Source: Actinoplanes xinjiangensis (GTDB taxonomy: Bacteria > Actinomycetota > Actinomycetes > Mycobacteriales > Micromonosporaceae). From it: 64,000 nt of DNA. Each line of letters opens with the position of its first letter. The stretch's first letter is position 1. The notes beneath the pieces were generated by a model. The model saw only the letters and a list, made by a program, of their open reading frames with translations, made no database searches and was not told the origin of the DNA. Shown one piece after another: positions 16,945 to 24,967 of this stretch. The DNA lies in contig NZ_QGGR01000013.1 in NCBI RefSeq assembly GCF_003148685.1, positions 62,001 to 126,000 of the forward strand, given 5' to 3'. The translations under genes and the position numbers were made by a program.

Positions 16945-16957
16945 GTGAAACGTTGCA
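16945..16957. promoter_or_regulatory. LacI-type operator before the carboxylesterase
   Basis: GTGAAACGTTGCA differs by one base over 12 positions from the LacI copy B upstream box (GTGAAACGTTAC). It lies 47 bp before the esterase start. Confidence 0.55.
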
Positions 16958-17004
16958 AGTCGGCCCGATGGCCGGCTCGATCCCGGAAGGAAAGAGGTCT
17001 GATC

Positions 17005-18612
17005 ATGGATGCGTCTCTGACCCGTAGAGCCCTGATCGGCGGATCGCTGTCCGTGGCCGCCACGGTGGGCATGCCGGCGGCGGCACACGCCCACCGTGCA
17101 CCACGGGACGTGGCGGCCACCCGGTACGGCCACGTCCGCGGGCGGCGCGAGGACGGCATCGTCAAGTTCCTCGGCGTTCCCTACGCGACCCCGCCACTCG
17201 GCGAACTGCGCTTCCGGGCTCCGAAACCGCCCCGGCCGTGGTCCGGCGTGCGTGACACGGTGGACTTCCCCAGCCCCGCCTTCCAGGCCCCGGGCGGCGA
17301 GATGGGCCCGAACGGCAACGGCCGGATGCCCGCACCGTCCGAGGACTGCCTCTACCTCAACATCTGGACCCCGGCCGCCGACCGCCGGCGCCGGCCGGTG
17401 ATGTTCTACCACCACGGCGGCGGCTACATGATCGGCTCCGGCTCCGCCACCGGGCAGGACGGCAGCCGCCTGGCCAAGCTTTACGACGTGGTGGTCGTCG
17501 AGTCCAACCACCGGCTCGGCCTGCTCGGCTACCTGTTCCTCGACGACCTCACCCACGCCGACTACGCCGCCAACCAGGGCATGCTCGACATCCTCGCCGC
17601 GCTGCGCTGGACGGCCGAGAACATCGACGAATTCGGCGGCGACCCGGACGACATCATGGTCTGGGGTGAGAGCGGCGGCGGCGCCAAGACCGCCGCCGTC
17701 TACACCATGCCGTCCGCCACACGGTTGTTCCACAAGGCGTCGATCGAGAGCGCCGCGCCGCTCCGGTTTCCGACGCGTGACGGTGCCACCGCGCGCGCCG
17801 ACCGTACCCTGCATCTGCTGGGCCTGACCCGCGCCGACGTCACCGCGCTGCACGACATCCCGGCCGCCCGGCTGCTGGAGATCCAGCAGTCCGAGGCCGC
17901 CAACGGGGTCGCCCCGTGGGGCGACCCGGACCCACTGCCCGGCTTCGGTGCCTTCGTCGACGGCCACGTCATCCCCCGGCACCCGTTCGCCGACGGCGCC
18001 GCCCCGTGGTCGGCCGGGAAGCCGCTGATGGTCGGCACCACCCGCGACGAGACCGTGTTCTTCAGCCTGTTCGGACCGCCCGACATCTTCCGCATCGACG
18101 AGGCCGGCCTGCGCAGCCGACTGGGCGGCACCTACCAGGGCGCCGAACTGGACCGGATCATCGCCACCTTCCGCCGGTCCCGGCCGCACGCCACCCCGGC
18201 CCAGCTCTACTTCGCCATCACCACGTCACCGATCTGGCGTGACGCCATCAAGATCGCCGAGGCCAAGGCGGCACAACACCGGGCGCCGGTGTACATGTAC
18301 CACCTCGCCTACCGGGACCCGACGCCCGTACCCGGCACCGATTTCCCGATCGGTGCGCCGCACGCCGCCGACATCCCGCTCAAGTTCGCCAACACGCCCG
18401 GCGACCGGCCGGCGGGGGAGCGGGCGACAGCGCGGAACATGAGCGCGCTATGGGCCGGCTTCGCCCATGACGGTCACCCGAACGCGCCAGGCCTGCCGCG
18501 GTGGCCCGCCTACACCCGCCGGGACCGGGCCACCATGTGGATCGACGCCACCTGCAGGATCGTCAACGACCTGGACCGCAGCGAACGGCTGTTCTGGGAG
18601 GACCGCGCCTGA
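17005..18612 (+). CDS. secreted type B carboxylesterase
   Basis: A 535-residue esterase of the carboxylesterase/lipase type B family. It begins MDASLTRRALIGGSLSVAA, a Tat-type signal with RR, with cleavage likely near AAAHA. Family marks are VKFLGVPYATPP, EDCLYLNIW, a nucleophile elbow GESGGGAKT and HHGGGYMIGSGS for the oxyanion hole, with a histidine in GAPHAADIPL as candidate catalytic base. The ATG at 17005 follows GGAAGGAAAGAGG. It is divergent from the cutinase across a region with several AACGTT boxes. It probably cleaves acyl or phenolic esters of plant material. The substrate is not determinable here. Confidence 0.92.
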   Translation: MDASLTRRALIGGSLSVAATVGMPAAAHAHRAPRDVAATRYGHVRGRREDGIVKFLGVPYATPPLGELRFRAPKPPRPWSGVRDTVDFPSPAFQAPGGEMGPNGNGRMPAPSEDCLYLNIWTPAADRRRRPVMFYHHGGGYMIGSGSATGQDGSRLAKLYDVVVVESNHRLGLLGYLFLDDLTHADYAANQGMLDILAALRWTAENIDEFGGDPDDIMVWGESGGGAKTAAVYTMPSATRLFHKASIESAAPLRFPTRDGATARADRTLHLLGLTRADVTALHDIPAARLLEIQQSEAANGVAPWGDPDPLPGFGAFVDGHVIPRHPFADGAAPWSAGKPLMVGTTRDETVFFSLFGPPDIFRIDEAGLRSRLGGTYQGAELDRIIATFRRSRPHATPAQLYFAITTSPIWRDAIKIAEAKAAQHRAPVYMYHLAYRDPTPVPGTDFPIGAPHAADIPLKFANTPGDRPAGERATARNMSALWAGFAHDGHPNAPGLPRWPAYTRRDRATMWIDATCRIVNDLDRSERLFWEDRA

Positions 18613-18744
18613 CGTCCGCCGCCGGTCCCTGATGAACGCGGGTACCCGGAGGCCCCCGGGTACCCGCGAGATCGTGGAGCGGCAGCGTTCCCCGTGGACG
18701 CCGCCGCGGAGTACCCGGCCGCACCGCGCATATTCACCTTTCTC

Positions 18745-18807
18745 GGTCACAGGCTTGTCGGGCAGGTGGAACGGCTTGACCAGGTAGTCGTCGGCGCCGG
18801 CGATCCG
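18745..18807 (-). pseudogene. fragment of a response regulator receiver domain
   Basis: Immediately after the efflux-pump stop codon and in the same frame, the minus strand reads RIAGADDYLVKPFHLPDKPV. AGADDYLVKPF is the signature around the conserved lysine of receiver domains (usually GADDYLxKPFxLxEL). Nothing before or after continues a receiver domain, so this is about 20 codons of a lost response-regulator gene, probably OmpR-like. The remaining 195-bp gap (18613-18807) contains no other recognisable coding sequence. Confidence 0.6.
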
Positions 18808-20052
18808 TCAGTTCGGTGCGGTGGGAGCTGCGGCCGGCCGGGCCAGCACCAGGCCGGCCACGGACAGCACCGTGCAGCCGATCATGAGCAGCGCCATGGG
18901 TACGGCGGTGTCCTGCCCACCGAGACCCGCGATCGGCGCGATCACACCGGCGGCCACCCACGTGACGAATCCGAGCATCGCCGAGCCGGTGCCCGGATGT
19001 TCGGGCACCTCAGCCGAGGCCAGCGCGCCCCCGTTGGGGCCGATCAGTCCCTGCGCGCTCATCAGCACGAAGAAACAGACGATCACCAGTGGCAGCGGCG
19101 TGCCGAACCACAGCGCACCCACCAGCATCGTCACCCCGGCGCCCAGCGCGGCGATCTGCCCGGCCGCGATGACCGTGCGGGTGGCGACCCGGCCCGCGAG
19201 CCGGGCAGCGACCAGCGACGCGACCGTCATGCCGGCGGCGTTGGCGGCGAAGTCCATCGAGTACGCCACCGGTGACAGACCGTTCATCGACTGCAACACG
19301 AACGCCGACGTCGCCACGTACGCGAAGATCGCACCCATTCCCGAACCGCTGACCAGCACGTATCCGACGTATCGTCGCCGGGTGAGGACCTGACGGCCGG
19401 CGATCGCGAACGTGCGCAGGCCACCGCCGTGCCGGCGCCGCGGCGGCAGCGACTCGGGCACCGCGACCAGCACCGCCACCACCATCGCCACGCCGAGGGC
19501 CGCCACCGCCCAGAACGACATCCGCCAGCCGGAGACCTGCAGGATGACCGCGCCGAGCAGCGGCCCGGCGATCGGCGCGATCCCGCCCACACCGGCGATC
19601 ACGTTGAGCACCCGGACCAGCCGGGCGCCCTGGGCGAGGTCGACGATCACCGCCCGGCCGATCACCATCGCCCAGCCGCCGGCGAAGCCCTGGGCGAACC
19701 GGGCGGCCATCATGACGCCGATCGACGGGGTCAGGGCGCACACCACCGAGGCGATGGTCATCACGACCACCGCGGCCAGCAGCAGCCGGCGCCGGCCGTA
19801 CCGGTCCGAGACCGGCCCGCCGATCAGCTGGCCCAGCGCCATGCCGACGAAGAACGTGGTCAGGGTGAGCTGCACCTGCGTGGCCGTCGCCGACAGGTCA
19901 CCGGCGACACCCGGGAACGCCGGAACGTACATGTCGGTGGCCAGTGGCGCGATCCCGGTCAGCAGGATCACCGTGGCGATCAGGGCGGTGGTGAGCCGGG
20001 CCTGCCGCCGTACCCGATCCGGTTTCCGCTGTTCGGCGAGAGTCGCAGTCAT
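18808..20052 (-). CDS. Bcr/CflA-type MFS drug efflux transporter
   Basis: A 414-residue, 12-span major facilitator protein. TDMYVPAFPGVAGDLSAT after the first helix and GQLIGGPVSDRYGRRRLLL (motif A, between helices 2 and 3) are typical of the Bcr/CflA drug-resistance group (DHA1), which exports compounds in exchange for protons. The ATG is preceded by CTGGAGG. The neighbouring divergent XRE/MmyB-type regulator likely controls it across a 101-bp gap holding a small dyad. The substrate is unknown. Confidence 0.9.
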   Translation of the reverse strand: MTATLAEQRKPDRVRRQARLTTALIATVILLTGIAPLATDMYVPAFPGVAGDLSATATQVQLTLTTFFVGMALGQLIGGPVSDRYGRRRLLLAAVVVMTIASVVCALTPSIGVMMAARFAQGFAGGWAMVIGRAVIVDLAQGARLVRVLNVIAGVGGIAPIAGPLLGAVILQVSGWRMSFWAVAALGVAMVVAVLVAVPESLPPRRRHGGGLRTFAIAGRQVLTRRRYVGYVLVSGSGMGAIFAYVATSAFVLQSMNGLSPVAYSMDFAANAAGMTVASLVAARLAGRVATRTVIAAGQIAALGAGVTMLVGALWFGTPLPLVIVCFFVLMSAQGLIGPNGGALASAEVPEHPGTGSAMLGFVTWVAAGVIAPIAGLGGQDTAVPMALLMIGCTVLSVAGLVLARPAAAPTAPN

Positions 20053-20102
20053 GCCTCCAGCACACCCGCGGCGGGCGCGGGGAGGAAGTCATCGCCGAGG
20101 GG

Positions 20103-20117
20103 TGTACCAGCAGTACA
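20103..20117. promoter_or_regulatory. dyad between efflux pump and its regulator
   Basis: TGTAC-N5-GTACA is a perfect short inverted repeat, 37 bp before the regulator start and 51 bp before the pump start. It is a plausible operator for the MmyB-like regulator. Confidence 0.4.
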
Positions 20118-20153
20118 TCCCAGGTCAGCGGTCCGCGCCGTACCGTCGAGGAC

Positions 20154-21029
20154 ATGAGCAACCGAGCCGAGGTCCACGACTTCCTCACCACGCGCCGCGC
20201 GAAGATCACCCCCGAACAGGCGGGCCTGCCCGTCGCCGGACAGCGCCGTGTGCCCGGACTGCGCCGCAGTGAGGTCGCCGCCCTGGCCGGCATGAGTGTG
20301 GAGTACTACGCCAAGCTGGAACGCGGTGCGCTGGCCGGCGTCTCCGCCGGGGTGCTCGAGGCGATCGCCCGCGCCCTGCAACTCGACGACGCCGAACGCG
20401 CCCATCTCATGCGCCTGGCGCAGGAGGCCAGCGGCACCAGCGCTCTGGTACGGCCCAGCCGCCGCCCCAGGCAGTGGACCGTACGGCCCAGCCTGCAATG
20501 GACGCTGGACACGATCACCGCACCGGCCATCGTGGTGAACAACCGGCAGGACCTGCTCGCCGCCAACCTGCTCGGCCGCGCCATGTACAGCGACGTCTAC
20601 GCGGGCGCCGACGGTGTGCCCAACTTCGGGCGGTACACCTTCCTGGACAGCACCGCCCACCGCTTCTATCCCGACTGGGACCTCGCCGCGGACATGACCG
20701 TGGCGAACCTGCGCACCGCCGCCGGCAAGGACCCGCACGACAAGGGACTGCACGACCTGGTCGGTGAACTGTCCACCCGCAGCGAGGACTTCCGTCGCCG
20801 GTGGAGCGCCCACAACGTCCGTATCCACGGCACCGGCCGCAAGACCTTCCACCACCAGGTCGTCGGCTCCCTCGAACTGGCCTACGAGACCATGGACCTG
20901 CGCGCCGACGACGGTGCCGCCATGACCCTCTACGCCGCGCAGCCGGGTTCACCGACCGCACAGGCACTTACCCTGCTCGCCTCCTGGGCCGCCACCAGCG
21001 AGAACAGCCCTGCCGCGTCGCAGCGTTAG
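20154..21029 (+). CDS. XRE-type regulator with MmyB-like ligand domain
   Basis: A 291-residue regulator. The N-terminal helix-turn-helix (VPGLRRSEVAALAGMSVEYY, about residues 32-51) is followed by a C-terminal PAS-like domain of the MmyB family (TPAIVVNNRQDLLAAN-like core, FLDSTAHRFYPDWD, HHQVVGSLELAYE). MmyB-type regulators bind a fatty-acid-like ligand and often sit divergent from an oxidoreductase or MFS pump, as here. Regulation of the adjacent pump is inferred from that layout. Confidence 0.9.
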   Translation: MSNRAEVHDFLTTRRAKITPEQAGLPVAGQRRVPGLRRSEVAALAGMSVEYYAKLERGALAGVSAGVLEAIARALQLDDAERAHLMRLAQEASGTSALVRPSRRPRQWTVRPSLQWTLDTITAPAIVVNNRQDLLAANLLGRAMYSDVYAGADGVPNFGRYTFLDSTAHRFYPDWDLAADMTVANLRTAAGKDPHDKGLHDLVGELSTRSEDFRRRWSAHNVRIHGTGRKTFHHQVVGSLELAYETMDLRADDGAAMTLYAAQPGSPTAQALTLLASWAATSENSPAASQR

Positions 21030-21351
21030 CCCGTTCCGGCCGCCCTGCGCCCGCAGCAACGGTTGCAGGCCATGACTCCCGACGCGGGCGCAACCTCATC
21101 GGCCAGCGCCTGACGCGCGTCTTCAGTATCACGGGCTACCCGGCTGGTCCTGACGCCGACGGACCCGGCAGAAGGCCGGCGCGTCACCTACCGGCGCTTC
21201 TGATCGCAGCAGGACCGGCGGGGCGCTCTACCTGTGGGCACGCTCGCGGCGGACGTGAGAGCGCTGCGGCCTCCTCTCCCGGCTCGAGGACGGCCCGCTC
21301 GCCGAAGCCGTCCGTGGCACGGCCACCTCTCGTCTGCTTCAGCAGGAGCTT
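21030..21351. other. non-coding gap with a possible short remnant
   Basis: The 322 bp between the MmyB-like regulator and the VOC gene hold no convincing gene or hairpin. A short plus-strand stretch near 21150-21201 reads RLVLTPTDPAEGRRVTYRRF then stop, which is vaguely like the end of a winged-helix regulator. It is too short to name. Confidence 0.4.
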
Positions 21352-21870
21352 TCAGCCGGTCAGCGGGCGGCTGACGGTGCTGTCGGTCCTGCCGCTCAAC
21401 TCCCTGTCGAGGGTCTCCTGCGCGTCACGCATCGCCTCGGCATACTCGGGTTCGGCGAGCCGGCGCATGCCGACCTCGGGCGCGACCGCCTCGACCACCG
21501 TGCTGATCCACCAGATGTTGCCGAACGGGTCACGCACCCGGCCACCTCGCTGACCGAACGCGTGGGTCGCCGGTGCGGTGATCACACGGGCCCCGGCGGT
21601 GGCGGCCCGCTCGATCGTCGCGTCCGCATCGGCAACGAAGACGCGCAACAGCGAAGGCATCGCGGGCCAGCCCGGTCTCTGATCGAACGCGAGCAGAACG
21701 GTGTCCCCGACACGAATCTCGGCGTGGCCGATGGTCCCGTCCTCCAGCCGCACGCGGCCCGACTCGACTCCATCGAAGACGGCGGCGATGAAGTCCAGCA
21801 ATCGCCCGGTGTCGGGGGTGACGATCCACGGCGCGACGGTCGTGTACCCGGCCGGCTGGGTGCTTGACAT
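21352..21870 (-). CDS. VOC (glyoxalase/PhnB-like) family protein
   Basis: About 172 residues. The PhnB-like arrangement is visible: GYTTVAPWIVTPDTGRLLDF near the start, GHAEIRVGDTVLLAFD, then RVFVADADATIERA and DPFGNIWWIST in the second beta-alpha-beta-beta-beta unit. VOC proteins bind a metal or small molecule and include isomerases, dioxygenases and resistance proteins, so function cannot be set from sequence. The ATG at 21870 was chosen for its CGAGGAGAG. The frame is open 34 codons further upstream without a ribosome-binding site. The C-terminal 40 residues are acidic and helical and exceed the usual VOC core. Confidence 0.8.
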   Translation of the reverse strand: MSSTQPAGYTTVAPWIVTPDTGRLLDFIAAVFDGVESGRVRLEDGTIGHAEIRVGDTVLLAFDQRPGWPAMPSLLRVFVADADATIERAATAGARVITAPATHAFGQRGGRVRDPFGNIWWISTVVEAVAPEVGMRRLAEPEYAEAMRDAQETLDRELSGRTDSTVSRPLTG

Positions 21871-22560
21871 GGCAACTCTCCTCGGGACGACGCTGATGCG
21901 GCTCACCGTAGAGCCCATACAGGTCAACAACTGTCCTGATGAGTCGAGGCCGTGGCGCCCGAGATCGTCCATCCGAACGCCGTCGGCTGCCGACGCGCCG
22001 GCTGAATCCCCGCCCGAACAGAGCCGGGCCGTTCGGAGTGCGGCGTTCGAACGGTCACTTGATCGATCGGCTGTGGGTTACGGCTGCTTCCCGGCCCAGG
22101 AAGCAGCCGTAACCCACAGGTGGCCTCTCAGATCGGCCGAAGATGATCGTCCGCCTATGCGAAACTGCTTCAACCCGCCGGCTTCGCCTTCACGCGAAGA
22201 AGGCGGACTGCCTCAACTGGCCGCTGTCCGCGTGCATCGGCAACCTGTTCCGTGTGCAGTGAGACGACTCGGATCTCGCGAGAGATCAGTCCGAATGCGG
22301 CCTGGACCAGATCAAGGACGGCGCTGTTCCCCAGCGTCGATGACGATCCATACAAGTTCTCGCCATTCTCATCCGGCAGCTCAGCTGCTTTCCTGCGCCT
22401 CAGCGGGCGAACCATGGCATGCGAGGAGGCGGCGTGCGGAACTTCGGAGTGATCCTGGCGCCAGGGTACGAGGACGTGTGGCAGGACGAATCGCTTCTCG
22501 AGCCCTGACCGGCGAGCTGGACCAAGGCGCTCACCTGCCGCGTTCCCCCAGTGGCTGCGG
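21871..22560. other. 690-bp gap with a strong hairpin
   Basis: No gene is supported between the VOC start and the small membrane protein. Its one clear element is the perfect inverted repeat at 22071-22119. Base composition is lower in GC than the surroundings, and short open frames on both strands show neither a family motif nor usual codon use. A 24-codon frame at 22434-22508 has a strong GAGGAGG before it but no recognisable product. Confidence 0.45.
22071..22119. repeat. perfect 20-bp inverted repeat, 9-nt loop
   Basis: CTGTGGGTTACGGCTGCTTC at 22071-22090 is exactly complementary to 22100-22119. The loop is CCGGCCCAG. The transcript would form a very stable stem. It lies about 200 bp upstream of the VOC start and is far from any gene end, so it may be a terminator of a lost gene, a processed RNA structure or a small mobile-element relic. 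Confidence 0.7.
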
Positions 22561-22860
22561 TTACTGCGTCGGGAGGCGCCGGCGTGGGCGGAACGCGATG
22601 AACGCGACCAGGAGCAGCGTCACCGGCAGGCCGAGGAGCCACAGGGCGAGGCCGCGGTCGATCCATCCTGCCGTGCGGGCGATGTCCACCAGCGCTCCGG
22701 TCAATATGGCGCCGCCGAACGTGAAGCAGAATGAGATCGCCTCCTGCTGGGTGCGCCAATCCGCCCGGGAGCCTTTCATCACGATCGGGGTTTCGGTCAC
22801 CAGTGCCCATACGCCGCCACCGATGAGGAACGCGGCCGCCGCCAGTGCCAGGACATTCAT
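22561..22860 (-). CDS. small membrane protein of unknown function
   Basis: 99 residues from an ATG at 22860. Three hydrophobic segments are seen: MNVLALAAAAFLIGGGVWAL, a central FCFTFGGAILTGALVDIA and LALWLLGLPVTLLLVAFIAF, with a basic tail RPRRRLPTQ. No family was recognised. The frame stays open upstream, but the hydrophobic start at 22860 looks natural. Coding use of GC at third positions is weaker than in neighbours, so it is a moderate call. Confidence 0.55.
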   Translation of the reverse strand: MNVLALAAAAFLIGGGVWALVTETPIVMKGSRADWRTQQEAISFCFTFGGAILTGALVDIARTAGWIDRGLALWLLGLPVTLLLVAFIAFRPRRRLPTQ

Positions 22861-22988
22861 GATCACGCCAGGCAACCTATCCGTGGTCGTGGTCGACGGG
22901 GACCGGGTATCCAGGGGAAGGGCCTCAGCCGTTCGTCGCGGATGTCTTGAACGGCCCTGCCCCGGCACCGATCTTTAGGATTGCGGGC

Positions 22989-23248
22989 GTGCACACCACA
23001 CCGCCCGGGCCGATCGACGTGCCGCGGGAGTTTCCCGCCGTCGTACCGTATGTGACGCACGGCGCTGGATTCCGGTCGAGGACCGTCCGGCGATGGTCGG
23101 CTGGGGCTGGGATGCTCCTGACGATCATCCGTGGCGCGACCTGCAGAGCCCGACAGGGTTGATGCTCGGAGATGCGGGCGGGATCTACCTGTTCGTCTGC
23201 ACCGAGTGCCCGGCCCGACCATTCGACTACCGATTCGACTGCGGATGA
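22989..23248 (+). pseudogene. frameshifted fragment, C-terminus of a hypothetical protein
   Basis: The frame from GTG 22989 gives VHTTPPGPIDVPREFPAVVP and then fails. In another frame the text continues WIPVEDRPAMVGWGWDAP, then SPTGLMLGDAGGIYLFVC and TECPARPFDYRFDCG up to TGA at 23248. LMLGDAGGIYLFVC-x-x-CP with a closing FDC resembles the end of YwqG/DUF1963-like proteins (tentative). The shift lies near 23060. Between N-terminal and C-terminal parts most of the domain is missing, so this is a decayed gene unless the shift is a sequencing error. Confidence 0.45.
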
Positions 23249-23285
23249 ACGGGACCAGCGGTCCCCGTACGTCTGCAGCGGACGA

Positions 23286-23322
23286 CAACGGCCCGTCATC
23301 GGTCGACGGTGACGGGCCGTTG
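23286..23322 (-). terminator. terminator of the DUF6209/FN3 gene
   Basis: CAACGGCCCGTCA and TGACGGGCCGTTG form a perfect 13-bp stem around an 11-nt loop, 37-73 bp after the stop codon at 23359. Confidence 0.65.
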
Positions 23323-23358
23323 GTGCTCATCGCAGGCGATGAGCCGCCGGTGTACTGG

Positions 23359-24432
23359 TCACACCGTCTGGTAGATGTAGTTGCGGCCGTGGTCGGAGTC
23401 GTACGCGGTGCAACGGCTGACCTGACCGTAGACGCGGAACCAGATCTCCACCCGGCTGGTGCTGGGCTGCAGGTCGATGGTCGCCGGCAGTGCCTCGCCG
23501 TCGTGGTCGGTCAGCCGCTTGGCGAGCGTGGGACCGTCGTCGAGGCGGTAGAAGACGTCGATGTGCCAGCCCGGCATGCCTCTGAGTGTCTCCCGGCACT
23601 GGGGGAGCCGGGCGACGTCGTACCGCACGGTGAGGGTCTGGTCCTTGCGGACCTGGCCGGTCAGGGACTCGGACCAGTCGGCGTTGAACGAGACGACCGT
23701 GGGCTGTTCGATGGTGTAGCGGTAGTTCGCGCCGAACCGCGAGTCGTACTCGGTGCAGCCGGTGATGTCACCGGAGACGAACCACAGCTCCAGGTTGCGG
23801 GCGCCGAGCGGCAGGCTCAGCGGGGCCAGCGCCGTGACCTGCCTGCGGTCGTCGTTCAGCCGCGTGGCCGGTTGGCTCTGCACCGGCCCACCGTCGACAC
23901 GGTATTCGACGTTGATGCTCCAGGCGTCGCCGCCGGCGTACCGGCTCCGGCACTTCGGCAGCCGGTCGGTGGCGAAGTCGACGAGCACCGGCCTGCTCGC
24001 CTCCAGGACGCCTTCGACCCTGTCATCGCGATCGGCGGGGAATCGCAGCAGTGGCGCGGACTTGAGCGGCTGGAGAGTGGTGGTCGGCGAGGTGTTGCCC
24101 GCCGCGTCGACCGCCTGCACGCCGTAGGTGTACCAGGTGTTCCCGGTCAGTGCGTGGTCGTGGTAGCTGTTGGCGTCGGCGGGCACGGTAGCGATCTGAC
24201 GGCCGTTACGAAACACCCGGTAGGCGGTGACGTCATCGTCGTCCACAGCGGTGGCCCAGTAGACGCTGAGCGGGCCGGCCCCTTCCGCGGACGCGTCCGG
24301 GGCGGTGGGTGCCGTGGTGTCAGCCGCGGAGACGGGCGCCGCGGCGCCGAACAGAGCGGCCGACGCGGCGAGCAGGAGAACACTCACTCGCCGGATGACG
24401 GACGCCGTGGTGGGGGTCGAATTGTGCTGCAT
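23359..24432 (-). CDS. secreted FN3 protein with two DUF6209-like repeats
   Basis: A 357-residue exported protein. The signal peptide ends near PVSAA (about residue 36). A fibronectin type III domain follows (about 38-125: PLSVYWATAVDDDDVTAYRV, TYGVQAVDAAGN). Then come two copies of one module, about 130-240 and 245-357, each with a hydrophobic start, RLPxCR and a late CTxYDSxxGxNY. I believe this module is DUF6209, function unknown. Conserved cysteines in each module suggest a disulfide. It is divergent from a paralogue at 24968 made of the same two modules. FN3 domains often accompany secreted polysaccharide-binding proteins. Binding rather than catalysis is a guess. Confidence 0.85.
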   Translation of the reverse strand: MQHNSTPTTASVIRRVSVLLLAASAALFGAAAPVSAADTTAPTAPDASAEGAGPLSVYWATAVDDDDVTAYRVFRNGRQIATVPADANSYHDHALTGNTWYTYGVQAVDAAGNTSPTTTLQPLKSAPLLRFPADRDDRVEGVLEASRPVLVDFATDRLPKCRSRYAGGDAWSINVEYRVDGGPVQSQPATRLNDDRRQVTALAPLSLPLGARNLELWFVSGDITGCTEYDSRFGANYRYTIEQPTVVSFNADWSESLTGQVRKDQTLTVRYDVARLPQCRETLRGMPGWHIDVFYRLDDGPTLAKRLTDHDGEALPATIDLQPSTSRVEIWFRVYGQVSRCTAYDSDHGRNYIYQTV

Positions 24433-24967
24433 CGTTTCCCTTACGGAGATGGAGGAGGCACGCTTTCGTCCGTCGTGACAGGACGGATGCAAGGCATCTC
24501 GAATCCTGCAAGTTCTTACAGCGACAGTCAAGAAATCAATTACCAAAGCTACGGTACGACCCCTCGCTGCGATTCTCGACCTAGGCGTGCCCCCTGCTCA
24601 TGCCGCTGTCAGGTTGCCTCTTGTGTCGCCGGTCACCCTGCCGCTGAAGTATGGGCAGCTCCCGGGTGTGCGGCCGGTGGCGCCTGGTCCGCCCTGGTTG
24701 AGCCAGCGTAGTGATGACGGAGTGTCCACCGTCTCATCAAGGCGAAGTCGACGCGGGAATCGCTGGCCATGGCGCCCCGGCCCGGTCCATGGATCGCTGA
24801 TCTTGAATACAGCCACATGACGTTAACTAGCAAGAAATGAAAGAACTTGCGTCGGGTGACGGTAACTCCACTATGGTCAACCGCCGTACCGGACATCGCC
24901 GTCCACCCGTGACGCCGCGGCAGTACCGCCAGATTCCGGAGGTGCTCGCCGCCAGGAAGGACAGTCC
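24433..24967. promoter_or_regulatory. divergent promoter region of the two DUF6209-like genes
   Basis: 535 bp between the paralogues. It contains AT-richer patches near 24510-24550 and 24815-24845. The decamer AAGAACTTGC occurs twice, on the minus strand at 24508-24517 and on the plus strand at 24841-24850, so that each gene has it upstream in the same relative orientation (75 and 117 bp before the starts). This suggests shared control. No coding sequence is supported. Confidence 0.45.

Noticed and set aside
21150-21201. RLVLTPTDPAEGRRVTYRRF as the end of a regulator gene
   Set aside because: Only about 20 codons with no supporting sequence upstream.
22170-22415. 81-codon minus-strand frame
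   Set aside because: No ribosome-binding site, no motif and atypical codon use for this genome.
22434-22508. 24-codon frame after a strong GAGGAGG
   Set aside because: The sequence VRNFGVILAPGYEDVWQDES has no family match I know and nothing follows it. It could be a chance site or the start of a lost gene.
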